NCBI GenBank assembly: GCA_963763325.1
Contig: CAVXOL010000011.1
Coordinates: forward strand, 1 to 64,000
Direction of reading: 5' to 3'
Length of the DNA stretch: 64,000 nucleotides
Origin: JBBECJ01 sp963763325
Lineage (GTDB): Bacteria > Chloroflexota > Chloroflexia > Thermomicrobiales > CFX8
Part shown: positions 1 through 9,340 of the stretch, piece by piece
Layout: every line of letters starts with the position of its first letter
How positions within the stretch are numbered: the stretch's first letter is position 1
Program-made: the position numbers and the translations under genes
Notes under the pieces: model-generated
The model's input: only the letters and a program-made list of their open reading frames with translations
Databases searched by the model: none
What the model was told of the DNA's origin: nothing

Positions 1-796
1 CTCCGCTTTGCATCTGTGCCTGCCGTCGCCCGAATGGTTGCCTCGACGATCATTGCGGCCCGGCGGCCGACCTCGTCGGCAACGTGGGCGAGGACGCTGC
101 TACCCTCGATCGACATGTCGGTGAACTCACGTAGCTCGTTGTTGGAGATGTCCTTGATGGCCAGGAACGGGACCCCCAGGTAGCGGCAACCTGTGCGATC
201 GCCGCCGCTTCCATCTCTTCGCAGAGCGAGCCGTGGATCGTGTGCAGGTCGCGGATGCTCTCGCCGTGCTGGGTCCAGATGTCGGCTGAGCCAACCGTTC
301 CAGTCAGCACTCGCGGCAGATGACCGACGCCTGCCCATTCAGGAAGCTCGACATTGCCAGCGGCGGTCACGGCTGTCTCAAGCAGCTCCGCATCCGGCGC
401 GAGCCGTTCGGCCAGTACCTCCTGGTGGTCGATGTAATAGCGGAATCCCTCGTAGCGTCGGATGCCGTCCGGCTGGACGATCAGCGACGAGAAGTGGACA
501 ACATCGCTGGCGATGACGACATCGCCAGGGTCGATATCGTCGCGGTGGGCGCCGGAACAGCCGTAGTTGAGGATCGCGCGCGGGCGTTCCAGTGCACAGA
601 GTGCCGATGTCGCCGCTGCGGCATTGATCAACCCAATCCCGCAGACGATGACATCGACCGGGAGGCCTCCGATCGTGCCGCGCGTCCTGCGCCAGCGCGC
701 CAGCGGCTCTTCGTGGGGGCTGTCCAGCCGGCGGCGCAGGTGGACCGCCTCCTTCTCCATTGCACAGAGAACCGCGATCGGTATCGGTTCGTTCAT
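1..796 (-). CDS. MTA/SAH nucleosidase-family protein (frameshifted, 3' end cut by window edge)
   Basis: Purine nucleoside phosphorylase/MTAN-fold hydrolase, expected to cleave the N-glycosidic bond of 5'-methylthioadenosine, S-adenosylhomocysteine or a related nucleoside in the cytosol. Visible: an N-terminal VLCAMEKEA block carrying the acid corresponding to the family's Glu, GTVGSADIW mid-protein, and EMEAAAIAQV followed, in another frame, by RYLGVPFLAIKDISNNE with the catalytic-type Asp. The switch near 187-195 looks like one missing base. ATG at 796 is chosen because it overlaps the stop of the upstream DUF1634 gene (ATGA), indicating coupling. The last codons lie beyond base 1. Futalosine hydrolase is an alternative within the fold. 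Confidence 0.8.
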
Positions 797-1161
797 CGTA
801 ATGTCATCCCCACACTCAACGACAGAATGCCAAGCAGCGTCAGGCAAATCGCTACGAAGAGCAGATCGCGATCTCGCAGGAACGTCAGCAGCGCGACGAC
901 GACATAGGCGGCTGGGGTCGCGATCAGGACGAGGATGCCCAGCTCGATGATGTCCTGTGCCCGAAATTGCAGGGCACCCGGCAGGACATCGCGCAGCGTA
1001 TCCGTGTCTTCGCGGACGTGCTCGCCGGTGATCAGCCCAATCATCAGGCCGGTCAGCATCAGCCCGATCGCGATGACGAAGCCGACGTTCATGACACGAA
1101 CGATCCTGCGATAGAGGCCGGTCTGCCGGCGAACTGCGCCCTGCGTCTGGTCATGCTGCAT
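793..1161 (-). CDS. DUF1634 family membrane protein
   Basis: 122-residue protein with three predicted membrane segments (about residues 24-46, 72-94 and 98-120) and a short polar N-terminus. Length and hydrophobic pattern match the DUF1634 family, which commonly sits next to TauE/SafE-type permeases, as here. Its ATG shares one base with the stop of the upstream permease gene (TGATG), and its own stop overlaps the nucleosidase start, so three genes form a tightly coupled minus-strand operon. The biochemical role is unknown; an accessory subunit of the permease is an inference from gene order. Confidence 0.8.
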   Translation of the reverse strand: MQHDQTQGAVRRQTGLYRRIVRVMNVGFVIAIGLMLTGLMIGLITGEHVREDTDTLRDVLPGALQFRAQDIIELGILVLIATPAAYVVVALLTFLRDRDLLFVAICLTLLGILSLSVGMTLR

Positions 1162-2015
1162 CAGAAGACTCCGATTCCCTGCAGGCCCATCGATACTCCC
1201 AGTAGCAGCAGGACGACGACGAAGACCTGGGTCAGGCGTGCAGGATGGATTCTGGCAGAGACCCGCGCTCCGAGCCGCGCGCCAATAATGATCCCGAAGA
1301 CGGCCGCGACGGTAACTCGCGGGTTGACCGAGCCGTGGGTGTAGTAGATGATCGCCGATGCCGAGGCAGTCAATCCAACCATGAATGAGCTTGTGCTGGC
1401 TGCCGCCTTGACCGGCACTCCCATCACCAGCGTCAACAATGGCACCGTAATCGGCCCGCCACCGATCCCGAACATTCCGGACGCGACGCCGGCCAGCGAC
1501 GAGACCGGAACACCGATGCTGAGCTTCCGCGGCACGTAATTGACGATCTCATTGACCGACAAGTCCTGGTACCGGCCGGCGAGCCGGTGTGGGTCTGGTG
1601 GCAGAACGATCTCGACGCTCGAAGCTGCGATGACAGGGGCGCGGCGCCTGGCCATCACATAGGCGACGTAGAACAGCAGCAGCGCGAACAGGCTTTTGGT
1701 CACAGCATCCGGCAGCGAGACAACCAGCAGTCCTCCGGCCAGCGCTCCGGCGGTCATCGAGACGAGCAGTATCAGCGCCAGCCGCACGTTCGTCAGTCGC
1801 GCTCGCAGGTAGACGCCCGATCCGGAAACCGAGTTGGCGACGACTGCGATCGCGCTGGCCGCGACGGCTGTCTCGAGCTCGATCCGAAAGATCAGCGTCA
1901 GGACAGGGACGAGAATCACGCCCCCTCCGAGCCCGAGCATCGTCCCGAGAGTCCCCGCGCCGATCGCTACCAGCCCGATTGCTACGAGTTCGGCCAGATC
2001 CTGCCCCCTCCGCAT
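1161..2015 (-). CDS. TSUP (TauE/SafE) family permease
   Basis: 284-residue polytopic membrane protein of the sulfite exporter TauE/SafE superfamily, which moves sulfur oxyanions or small organic anions across the inner membrane. The duplicated fold is visible: an N-terminal half with LGLGGGVILVPVL (about residues 27-39) and a C-terminal half with the repeated MFGIGGGPITVPLL signature (about 181-194), each in a bundle of hydrophobic segments. ATG at 2015 is chosen because the reading frame upstream is antisense to the binding-protein gene and has no membrane character. First gene of the operon with DUF1634 and the nucleosidase. Substrate cannot be read from the sequence. Confidence 0.85.
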   Translation of the reverse strand: MRRGQDLAELVAIGLVAIGAGTLGTMLGLGGGVILVPVLTLIFRIELETAVAASAIAVVANSVSGSGVYLRARLTNVRLALILLVSMTAGALAGGLLVVSLPDAVTKSLFALLLFYVAYVMARRRAPVIAASSVEIVLPPDPHRLAGRYQDLSVNEIVNYVPRKLSIGVPVSSLAGVASGMFGIGGGPITVPLLTLVMGVPVKAAASTSSFMVGLTASASAIIYYTHGSVNPRVTVAAVFGIIIGARLGARVSARIHPARLTQVFVVVLLLLGVSMGLQGIGVF

Positions 2016-2291
2016 CGTGAGATATCTGCTCACGAGATGATAGCCCCGGACGTTCGCGGACGCGAATCGGGATGCAGTGGCGAGTGCCTGCCTGGGTGGC
2101 GAACGCGAAACGCGAAGCACGTCCTCGCGGCAAGCTGGCACCCACCTTCCGGTCACATTTGTTCCCTTCGATACACGACAGACCGCCCGGTTGACCCCTA
2201 GCCTCAGGGACACGTCACACACCTGGGCTTGCCGGGCGCAGACACGAACGTTGATGCCGTCTGAGCATCGCTGGAGAGAGGGAACAATCCG

Positions 2292-4266
2292 ATGGACCAG
2301 CTGGACCAACTGCGCCGGATGGCGCTCGAAGGACGGCTCAGCCGCCGTGCCGTGCTGAAACGCGCGGCGGTCCTTGGGCTGAGCGCGCCAGTGATCGCTG
2401 GGCTGCTGGCGGCCTGCGGTGGCGATGATGACGATGGCGATGACACCCCTGACCCAACCGCAACGACGGCCAGCACCGACCCAACAGCGACATCGTCGGA
2501 CAGCGGGAGCGCCCAGCCGACCGAGACGATGGCCGGTGAGGAGCCGGAAGAGACCGAAGAACCCAGCATGGACGACGAGCCGACCGAGATGGCGGACGAT
2601 GAGATGACGGGCCAGGGACGCGGCGTGGCCGACCTGCTGCGCATCCTCTACTGGCAGGCACCGACCAACCTCAACCCGCATTTCTCGCAGGGCACGAAGG
2701 ACTCCGCCGCCGCCAGTCTCGTCCTCGAACCGTTGATTGACGTCGATGGCGACGGGAACATCATCCCGGTGCTGGCCGCCGAGGTCCCAAGCGTCGAGAA
2801 CGGCGGCATCTCCGAGGACGGCACGACCATCACCTACACCCTCAAGGAGGGCGTCGTCTGGTCGGACGGCGAGCCGTTCACGGCTGAGGATGTCAAGTTC
2901 ACCTGGGAATTCACCGTCGATGTCGCCGCCAGCACGACGACCAACGCTGCCTACATTCCGGTCACCGCCGTCGAGGTCGTCGACGACCTGACTGTCACGC
3001 TCCAGTTTGCGAATCCCGCCCCGGCCTGGTTCGGCGTCTTCTCGACCGGCTTCGGCGGTCAGGTGCTGCCGAAGCACCTGCTGGAAGACTCGATGGGAGC
3101 CGAAGCTCGCAACGCTGCCTTCAACCTCAACCCGGTCGGGACAGGTCCGTACAAGGTCGGCCGAGTTCCGCCCCGGCGATGTCATCCTCTTCGAGATGAA
3201 CGAGAATTACCGCGAAGCGGACAAGCCCTACTTCCAGCGGGTCGAGTTCAAGGGTGGTGGCGATGCCGTCTCAGCCGCAAGGGCAGCCGTCCAGACCGAC
3301 GAGACAGACTGGGCCTGGAACCTCCAGGTCGAATCAACAGTATTAACAGAGATCGAAGCTGATGGAGACGCCGGTGTCGTCCTCTACAGCGACGGCACCA
3401 GCAGCGAGCAGATCTATATTCAGTTCGCCGACCCGCGCACGGAGGTCGATGGCGCGCGAGCCGAGCCGACGACCCAGCACCCGTTCCTGTCCGACCTGAA
3501 TGTGCGCCAGGCGTTCGCATTGGCGTCTGACCGCGAGACGATCGCCTCTCAGTTCTACGGCGAGGGTGGCGTTGCGACGCCTAACACGCTCAATGCGCCG
3601 CCGGTCTTCGTCTCGCCGAACACGACCTACGAGTACAGCCTCGAGAAGGCTGGCGCGTTGCTCGACGAGGCTGGCTGGACGATGGACGGCGACGTCCGCA
3701 CGAAGGACGGCGAGGAGTTATCGGTGCTCTACCAGACATCGATCAATCCGGTCCGTCAGAAGACGCAGGAGGTCATCAAGCAGTCGTGGGAGCAGATGGG
3801 CGCGCGCGTTGAGCTCAAGTCGATCGACGCTGGTGTCTACTTCTCGTCCGACGCCGGCAACCCGGACACGGCCAGCCACTTCTACGCCGACTTCGAGATG
3901 TTCACCAACGGCCCGACCGTCCCCTACCCGGTCCTCGACTACATGACGTCGTTCAAGTCGGACGACCCAGCCAGCGATCTGGCCCAGCAGGCCAACGAAT
4001 GGTCCGGCACGAACTACGGGCGCTGGGTCAGCGAGGAGTACAACGACTTCTGGACCCAGGCGCTGGTCGAACTCGATCCCGACCGTCAGGCCGAACTCTT
4101 CCATGGCATGAACGACGCCGTCGTCAACGATGTCGCCGTCATCCCGCTGGTGTTCCGCAAGGCGGTCGTCGCCCACAGCAACCGGCTGCGCGGCTTCGAC
4201 AGCATCGGCAACTCGCCCTGGACGCCGGATGTCCGCAACATCGCGGACTGGTACTTCGAAGAATAG
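2292..4266 (+). CDS. ABC transporter substrate-binding lipoprotein, family 5 (frameshifted)
   Basis: Extracytoplasmic solute-binding protein of the peptide/nickel (SBP family 5) type, about 657 residues when read through. The N-terminus has a twin-arginine-like SRRAVLKR stretch, a hydrophobic segment and a lipobox ending LLAAC, then a low-complexity Asp/Thr/Glu linker, as in secreted lipoproteins of Gram-positive-like cells. The mature part shows family features such as a WSDGEPFTAEDVKFTWEF block and LNVRQAFALASDR. The frame changes near 3160 in GTCGGCCGAG, where one extra G explains the break. No permease or ATPase genes adjoin it, so it is an orphan receptor here; peptides, opines or other ligands are possible. 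Confidence 0.85.
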
Positions 4267-4342
4267 TCCCAGAGCCAGCTCGGAGCCGTCGGCCTGCAAG
4301 CGGCGGCCCGGCTAGCACGCTTACTCCATCCTCACACCCCTT

Positions 4343-4373
4343 GAGACCTCCGGGCTGGCTCCCCGGAGGTCTC
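4343..4373. terminator. GC-rich hairpin after the binding-protein gene
   Basis: Perfect 12-bp stem (4343-4354 with 4362-4373) and a 7-base loop, 77 bases downstream of the binding-protein stop. No T-run follows, so factor-assisted termination or mRNA 3'-end protection is more likely than simple intrinsic termination. The same core recurs at 4587-4628. Confidence 0.5.
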
Positions 4374-4379
4374 GTCGTA

Positions 4380-4428
4380 GGGAACAGGGAACAGGAGTTC
4401 GATGACGGTCGGCCAACTCCTGTTCCCT
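4380..4428. repeat. Foldback repeat, family D (copy 1)
   Basis: Imperfect inverted repeat: 4380-4399 (GGGAACAGGGAACAGGAGTT) pairs with 4415-4428 (AACTCCTGTTCCCT) around a 15-base loop. The same GGGAACAGG wording recurs near 11212, 19823, 24994, 33601, 42347 and 58972, always between genes. Together with the two hairpins and the sequence to 4641 it fills a 375-base gap between convergent genes, where I see no coding frame. Confidence 0.75.
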
Positions 4429-4586
4429 CGAATGTATCTTTTGGTACATGCCCGCAGGCGGGGTTGAGGCTCATGATGGGTGGAACGCGCCGTCCAGGCG
4501 GCATCCTGGCGGAGCGACGAATTCCTTCAGCCTGCGCGGGAAGGGCAGAAGGCTCCTCGTTTTCCTCCTCATATCACACCCCGTTA

Positions 4587-4628
4587 CGCGAAGAGACCTC
4601 TGGGTGGCTCCCCGGAGGTCTCTTCGCG
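4587..4628 (-). terminator. Hairpin terminator downstream of the amidase gene
   Basis: Long stem (4587-4604 with 4610-4628, one mismatch) 14 bases beyond the amidase stop, placed to end transcription of that minus-strand gene. The core GAGACCTC...GGAGGTCTC is shared with the hairpin at 4343-4373, so the two facing genes carry related hairpins. Confidence 0.55.
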
Positions 4629-4641
4629 ACTGCGGCGTCAC

Positions 4642-6015
4642 TCAACTGCCTGGCGGAAACGACAGCGCGTGCTCTCGTTCGATGACGCGCGCCGCCCGCA
4701 GCACGAGTTCCTCCTGCCACGGCCGGGCGACGATCTGGAACCCGATTGGCAGCCCACGCTCGCTCAACCCGACCGGAACCGAGATGGCCGGCCAGCCGTT
4801 GTTGTCCCAGAGGCAGGTCAGCCGAACCAGTTCGATGTCGTCGACGCCTGCCTGTGGCGGGAAGATCGACAGCGTCGGCGAGACGACGAGATCGTACCCG
4901 TCCAGCATCCGCTCTACGTGGTGGAGACCATGCTCCATCCGACGCCGTGCGCGAACAACCTCGGCCGCGCTCAGCCCCATCCCCGCCTCGGCGAAGCTCC
5001 GGAACTCGTCGGAGAAGTCGTTCGGCCGCTCGCGCAGCCAGTCCTCATAGTCAGCCGCCGCTTCGGCCTGCTCGAGCGGCGGCAGGACCTCCCAGAGCAA
5101 CTCGTCGAGGAACGGCATCGCAACCTCAGCGATCTCCGCACCGGCTGCCCGCAACGTTCCGATACCACCCTCGACGGCAGCCAGAATCGCAGCGTCGATT
5201 GGTCCATGCCCATCGTCAACCAGCCAGGCGACGCGCAGCCCGGAGATACCATCGTCCAACCGGCTCACGTAGTCGTCGACCGGTCGATCGCGCGAATAGC
5301 TGTCCTCCACATCGTAGCCCGCAAGCACCTGCATCAGCAGTGCCGTGTCGCGGACGTTGCGCGCCATCGGCCCGACGTGGTCCATCATCGCGCAGAGTGG
5401 CAGGACGCCGCGCAGCGACACCCGCCCCCAGGTTGGCTTCAAACCGACGATGCCGCAGGCGGCAGCCGGAATCCGGATCGAGCCGCCAGTGTCAGAGCCG
5501 GGACCGCACCACGCCATCCCGGCCGCGATCGCTGCCGCCGTCCCGCTGCTGGAGCCGCCTGTGTCGCGCGTCTCGTCCCACGGATTGCGGACAGGTCCAT
5601 AGAACGGATTGGCAGAACTCGGCAGGCCGGCGAACTCCGGCATCCCGGTCTTCCCGACGAAGACCGCACCAGCCTCGCGCAGCAGCCTGACGACCGTCGC
5701 GTCCTCTTCGGGCACCGAGTCGGCCAGAATCCGCGACCCGCCCGTTGTCCGCACACCCCGCGTCTGCAACAGATCCTTCAGGACGACCGGGACGCCATGC
5801 AGCGGTCCACGATACCTGCCCTGTCCGATCTCCCGTTCCGCCTCGCGCGCCATCTCCCGCGCCAGATCGACCGTCAGCGTGATGAACGGGTTCAGGCGCT
5901 CGCCGTCTGCAGCCACTCGCTCTATTGCCGCTTCGACCAGTTCGACCGGCGACACCTCCTGCCGCGCAACTCGCTCTGCCACCACGTACATCGCCTCAAA
6001 TGCCAGTGCTGCCAT
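4642..6015 (-). CDS. Amidase (amidase signature family)
   Basis: 457-residue hydrolase of the amidase signature superfamily, acting on carboxamides or aryl amides through a Ser-cisSer-Lys triad. All three residues are visible: Lys80 in GVPVVLKDLL, the cis-Ser in GGSSSG (residues 153-158) and the nucleophile Ser179 in GSDTGGSIRIPA. Length is normal for single-domain members. The absence of a GatB partner and of GatA-specific context argues against the glutaminyl-tRNA amidotransferase subunit. A stand-alone gene between convergent and divergent neighbours, with a hairpin after its stop. Substrate unknown. Confidence 0.88.
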   Translation of the reverse strand: MAALAFEAMYVVAERVARQEVSPVELVEAAIERVAADGERLNPFITLTVDLAREMAREAEREIGQGRYRGPLHGVPVVLKDLLQTRGVRTTGGSRILADSVPEEDATVVRLLREAGAVFVGKTGMPEFAGLPSSANPFYGPVRNPWDETRDTGGSSSGTAAAIAAGMAWCGPGSDTGGSIRIPAAACGIVGLKPTWGRVSLRGVLPLCAMMDHVGPMARNVRDTALLMQVLAGYDVEDSYSRDRPVDDYVSRLDDGISGLRVAWLVDDGHGPIDAAILAAVEGGIGTLRAAGAEIAEVAMPFLDELLWEVLPPLEQAEAAADYEDWLRERPNDFSDEFRSFAEAGMGLSAAEVVRARRRMEHGLHHVERMLDGYDLVVSPTLSIFPPQAGVDDIELVRLTCLWDNNGWPAISVPVGLSERGLPIGFQIVARPWQEELVLRAARVIEREHALSFPPGS

Positions 6016-6163
6016 CGCCGCCTCCTGTTCGTTTCAGTCTGATTGTCAGCGCATGAACCAGGAGTGACAAGCGGTGGAGTCTACCCGTTGCGGACGCGCA
6101 TCTGACCCCGTACCATCCACCGCGTCACGCATCACCAATCACACGTCAACAAGGAGCGCACGC

Positions 6164-7159
6164 ATGAGCGTCTGGACCGAAGAACAGTTTGAGGTCGTCC
6201 ATCAGCACTTCCACGGCGAGGCCGAGCCGGCGTTCGAGTCGGACGAGATGCAACAACTCGTCTGGGGCCGCCGCTGGGGCGTCTTCAACGACGTTGGCCG
6301 TCTGCGGACCGTCCTCGTCCACCGCCCCGGCGACGAGCTGCGGACGGTCGATCCCACGATGCGTCATCCCGACGCTCCGGCGCTCGTTCACCCCGAGGCG
6401 AAGTGGTACTTCTGGGGCGAGGACGCCCCCGACATCGAGCAGATGCAGCGTGAGCACGACGCGCTGACGGCGGCGTTGACCGCCAACGATGTTGAGATCG
6501 TCACCCTCGACGACCCGCGCCCGGACGACATCAACGCCATGTTCACCCGCGACATGCTGATCACCGTTCCCGGCGGCGCGATCATCGGCCGGATGGGCCC
6601 GCTGATGCGGCGCGGTCAGGAGTTGAACGTCCTTCGGACACTGGCGCGAATCGGGATGCCGGTTCTCGCGACCGTCCACGGCACCGGCACCTTCGAGGGC
6701 GGCGGCTTCGCGATGCTCGACGAGACCCACGCCGTCTGCGCGATCGGCCATCGCGGCAACGAGGAGGGCGCCCGTCAGGTCGAGCAGGTGCTGGCCACGC
6801 TCGGTATCGAGCTACTGCGTGTCCACTGTCGCGGCTGGTCCTGCCACATCGACGGCGAGTTGGTGATGGTCGACCACAAGACCGCCCTGATCGCCCCGCA
6901 CAAGCTCCCGTGGACGTTCCTCGAAACGCTGAAGGACCTCGGCATCAAGACGATCGACGTTGATCCGACCGAGGCCAACTTCGCCACCAACTGCCTCACC
7001 CTCTCCCCCGGACGCGTCCTGATCGCCGCCGACTGCCCGCGCACCACCGAACGCCTCCTCGCCGCCGGCATCGAAGCCACCCCAATCCCCTACAGCGAAT
7101 GCCACAAGAACGGAGGCGGCCTCCACTGCTCAACGATGCCGCTGGTGCGTGATCAGTAG
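6164..7159 (+). CDS. Amidinotransferase / arginine-deiminase-fold hydrolase (DDAH-like)
   Basis: 331-residue member of the guanidino-group-modifying superfamily, which attacks arginine, methylarginine or related guanidines with a catalytic cysteine. The C-terminal NGGGLHCSTMPL carries the expected nucleophile (Cys322). Upstream elements fit the pentein fold: FTRDMLITVPGGAIIGRM, the GTFEGGGFAML loop and the HIDGELVMVD region. ATG at 6164 is supported by AAGGAG at 6151-6156. Whether it is a dimethylargininase, a deiminase or an amidinotransferase cannot be settled; length and single-Cys layout favour hydrolase. The nearby oxidase, M20 peptidase and asparaginase suggest use of nitrogenous compounds. 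Confidence 0.83.
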   Translation: MSVWTEEQFEVVHQHFHGEAEPAFESDEMQQLVWGRRWGVFNDVGRLRTVLVHRPGDELRTVDPTMRHPDAPALVHPEAKWYFWGEDAPDIEQMQREHDALTAALTANDVEIVTLDDPRPDDINAMFTRDMLITVPGGAIIGRMGPLMRRGQELNVLRTLARIGMPVLATVHGTGTFEGGGFAMLDETHAVCAIGHRGNEEGARQVEQVLATLGIELLRVHCRGWSCHIDGELVMVDHKTALIAPHKLPWTFLETLKDLGIKTIDVDPTEANFATNCLTLSPGRVLIAADCPRTTERLLAAGIEATPIPYSECHKNGGGLHCSTMPLVRDQ

Positions 7160-7283
7160 CAGCAAACCGAGGCAGTGATGGAGTTGACTCCGGTGCCGTC
7201 CGTTGGTTGTTCAGCAGATGTTGGGGTTAGACTACGGCCAATGGCGGCATGCGGACCGCTCGAGATTGACCCTTGAGGCAACG

Positions 7284-7808
7284 ATGCTACGCGGCATCCT
7301 GATCGATCTGCGCCCAGTGACCGAGGAGGACCTCTCTCTGCTGGAAGCCTGGGACGCCGACTCAGAATACGACGGCGAGTACAACACATTTGGCTTGTCC
7401 CCGGCGGGTCAGACACGGCGTTCCTTCGCCGAACACCGCTTCCTCGCCGACGATCACGGCAAGTTGCTGGCGGTATCCCGGACGGCCGACGTTGTTGGGG
7501 AAGTCTCCTACCGCGTCGTGAAGCACGGTGGCGGAATTGCCAACCGGGTCTATGAGATCGGCGTCACCATCGCCCCGGCACATCGCGGACATGGCTATGG
7601 CGCAGAAGCTCAACGTCTCTTGGTCGCCTACCTCTTCGCAACTTACCCGATCGCGCGCGTTCAGGCGACGACGGACATCACCAACGTCGCCGAGCAGCGC
7701 GCCCTGGAGCGTGCCGGATTCACCCGCGAGGGCGTGCTAAGGCAGGCCCAGTTCCGCTCCGGAGCCTGGCACGATCTCGTGATGTACAGCAAGTTGCGTG
7801 ATGAATAG
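7284..7808 (+). CDS. GNAT family N-acetyltransferase (RimJ/RimL type)
   Basis: 174-residue acetyltransferase of the GNAT fold. The acetyl-CoA-binding motif A is seen as VTIAPAHRGHGYGAEAQRLL, followed by the family-typical ITNVAEQRALERAGFTREGVLR. This RimL-like pattern is used by enzymes acting on protein N-termini, antibiotics or small amines; the substrate cannot be told. ATG at 7284 begins the conserved LRPVTEEDL strand and is preceded by a GAGG at 7274-7277; a longer frame upstream adds unconserved residues. The oxidase gene starts 17 bases after its stop, so the two may be cotranscribed. Confidence 0.85.
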   Translation: MLRGILIDLRPVTEEDLSLLEAWDADSEYDGEYNTFGLSPAGQTRRSFAEHRFLADDHGKLLAVSRTADVVGEVSYRVVKHGGGIANRVYEIGVTIAPAHRGHGYGAEAQRLLVAYLFATYPIARVQATTDITNVAEQRALERAGFTREGVLRQAQFRSGAWHDLVMYSKLRDE

Positions 7809-7825
7809 ACGGGATAGCGGCACGA

Positions 7826-9025
7826 TTGTCTGGGAACGTTTCAACGGAGATTCTGATCGTTGGTGCAGGCGCGATCGGGTGCGCGATCGCGCTCGAGCTT
7901 GGGCGGCGCGGGCAGCGCGATGTGCTAGTCGTTGACCGGGGGTGGGCTGGAAGTGGGTCCAGCGGTCGTGCGGCTGGTGGGTTGCGGGCGCAATACTCGA
8001 CCGAGTTCACGATCCGTTCAACGCAGCTCAGCCAGCAACTGTTCCGTAACGCCGAGGAGGAACTCGGCGGCTCGATCGGCTACGATGAGGCGGGCTACAT
8101 CATCCTGGCGCGGACCGAGGAACAGGCGGAGGCGTTCCGGGAGAACGTCGCGTTTCAGCAGTCGCTCGGTGTCGATGTCAGCCTCTTGTCGCCGGACGAT
8201 CTGGAGCGCGGCTGGCCGTGGATTCAGACCGATGGGATTCACGTCGCCGCCTGGTGCCCGACCGACGCGATCTTCGATCAGGTGCGCTTCATGGAGCTGC
8301 TGGCGGCGCGTGTTCGCGACCAGGGGATAAAGATTCGCGAGGGCGTTAGCGTCATGCGGCTGCTGCGGGACGGCGATCGCGTGGTCGGTGTCGAGACCGA
8401 TCAGGGGCCGATCCACGCCGGGACGACGATCCTCGCGGCCGGCGTCTGGTCGCCACTGCTGAGCGCGACGATCGGGCTGGACCTGCCGGTGACGCCGCGA
8501 CGACGCGCGATCTACCTGACGCCGCAGACAGGCGGCCTGCCGGAGCGGATGCCGTTCGTCGCCGATTTCGACCGGGGCGAGTACATTCGGCGCGACGGCG
8601 GCCTCATCCGCATCTCGGGTGGGATCGCAGGGGCCGACCCGTGGGACGACTCGTTCGACCTGGCGCGCGGCGAGGCCGACACTGCCTGGGCTGGCGAACT
8701 CTTCCCGGCGCTGACCGGTGCGCCGCTAACCGGCGGCTGGGCCGGGCTGGTTGAACTGACTCCGGACCACCACCCGCTGCTCGGTGCCGTCCCCGGCTAC
8801 GATGGCCTCGTCATCGCGACCGGCTTCTCCGGCCACGGCGTCATGCACGCGCCCGTCACCGGGACGCTGATCGCCGAACTGCTGCTTGATGGCCAGGCCA
8901 CGACGCTCGACATCGCCCCGCTCTCGCCGCTCCGCTTCGCCGAGGGCAAGCCGATCGCCACCTCACGGCTTGAACGCCAGACCGAACAGGGCGACATCGT
9001 CTTGCGGCCAACCGACAACGGATAG
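7826..9025 (+). CDS. FAD-dependent amino-acid oxidase (DAO/glycine oxidase type)
   Basis: 399-residue flavoprotein of the D-amino-acid oxidase superfamily (glycine/sarcosine oxidase, SoxB-like), oxidising amines or amino acids with release of H2O2 or electron transfer. Evidence: N-terminal dinucleotide fold ILIVGAGAIGCAIALELG ending in an acidic residue (VVDRG), a mid-protein strand giving TTILAAGVWS, and the C-terminal FAD-contact block GLVIATGFSGHGVMHAP. The start is a TTG at 7826; no ATG precedes the Rossmann strand. Substrate unknown. Confidence 0.82.
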   Translation: MSGNVSTEILIVGAGAIGCAIALELGRRGQRDVLVVDRGWAGSGSSGRAAGGLRAQYSTEFTIRSTQLSQQLFRNAEEELGGSIGYDEAGYIILARTEEQAEAFRENVAFQQSLGVDVSLLSPDDLERGWPWIQTDGIHVAAWCPTDAIFDQVRFMELLAARVRDQGIKIREGVSVMRLLRDGDRVVGVETDQGPIHAGTTILAAGVWSPLLSATIGLDLPVTPRRRAIYLTPQTGGLPERMPFVADFDRGEYIRRDGGLIRISGGIAGADPWDDSFDLARGEADTAWAGELFPALTGAPLTGGWAGLVELTPDHHPLLGAVPGYDGLVIATGFSGHGVMHAPVTGTLIAELLLDGQATTLDIAPLSPLRFAEGKPIATSRLERQTEQGDIVLRPTDNG

Positions 9026-9032
9026 GGTTATC

Positions 9033-9124
9033 CCCGCGTAGGGGCGATCGCCGCAGCGTCGCCCTGCTTGACGCACGAACGGCACGAAGAAGGGCGACGC
9101 TGCGGCGATCGCCCCTACGCCGGG
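9033..9124. repeat. Foldback repeat, family B
   Basis: Near-perfect inverted repeat: 9033-9065 pairs with 9091-9124 around a 25-base loop. The arms contain the palindromic GGGCGATCGCC. A shorter relative with GTAGGGGTGATCGCCCCT lies at 38991-39028. It follows the oxidase stop by 7 bases. Confidence 0.75.
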
Positions 9125-9152
9125 ATGCGTACGAACTACGAAATACTCCCCA

Positions 9153-9181
9153 TTGAAATTGGGCTGCATTCCGGCTACCAT
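9153..9181 (+). promoter_or_regulatory. Predicted sigma-70 promoter for the ABC exporter
   Basis: TTGAAA (9153-9158), a 17-base spacer and TACCAT (9176-9181), about 160 bases upstream of the first exporter gene and downstream of the family B repeat. No gene is seen in 9026-9340. Confidence 0.5.
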
Positions 9182-9340
9182 ACCCCTTGCGTCTCTAGCA
9201 GGACGGTTGGATCGGCCTCTTCGATCCCGACGCATTGGCGCATCGGCATTCGCCCGGTTGCCGCCGAGGTCCCGTAGCCCAAACGAACGATCTATTGACC
9301 TGCAGCGGTCGGTGACCGGTGTGGCGTGGAAGGTGTCGCT

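Noticed and set aside
2016..3185. Long open frame extending the TSUP permease upstream on the minus strand.
   Set aside because: It is antisense to the binding-protein gene, has no hydrophobic or domain character, and an ATG at 2015 fits the family start.
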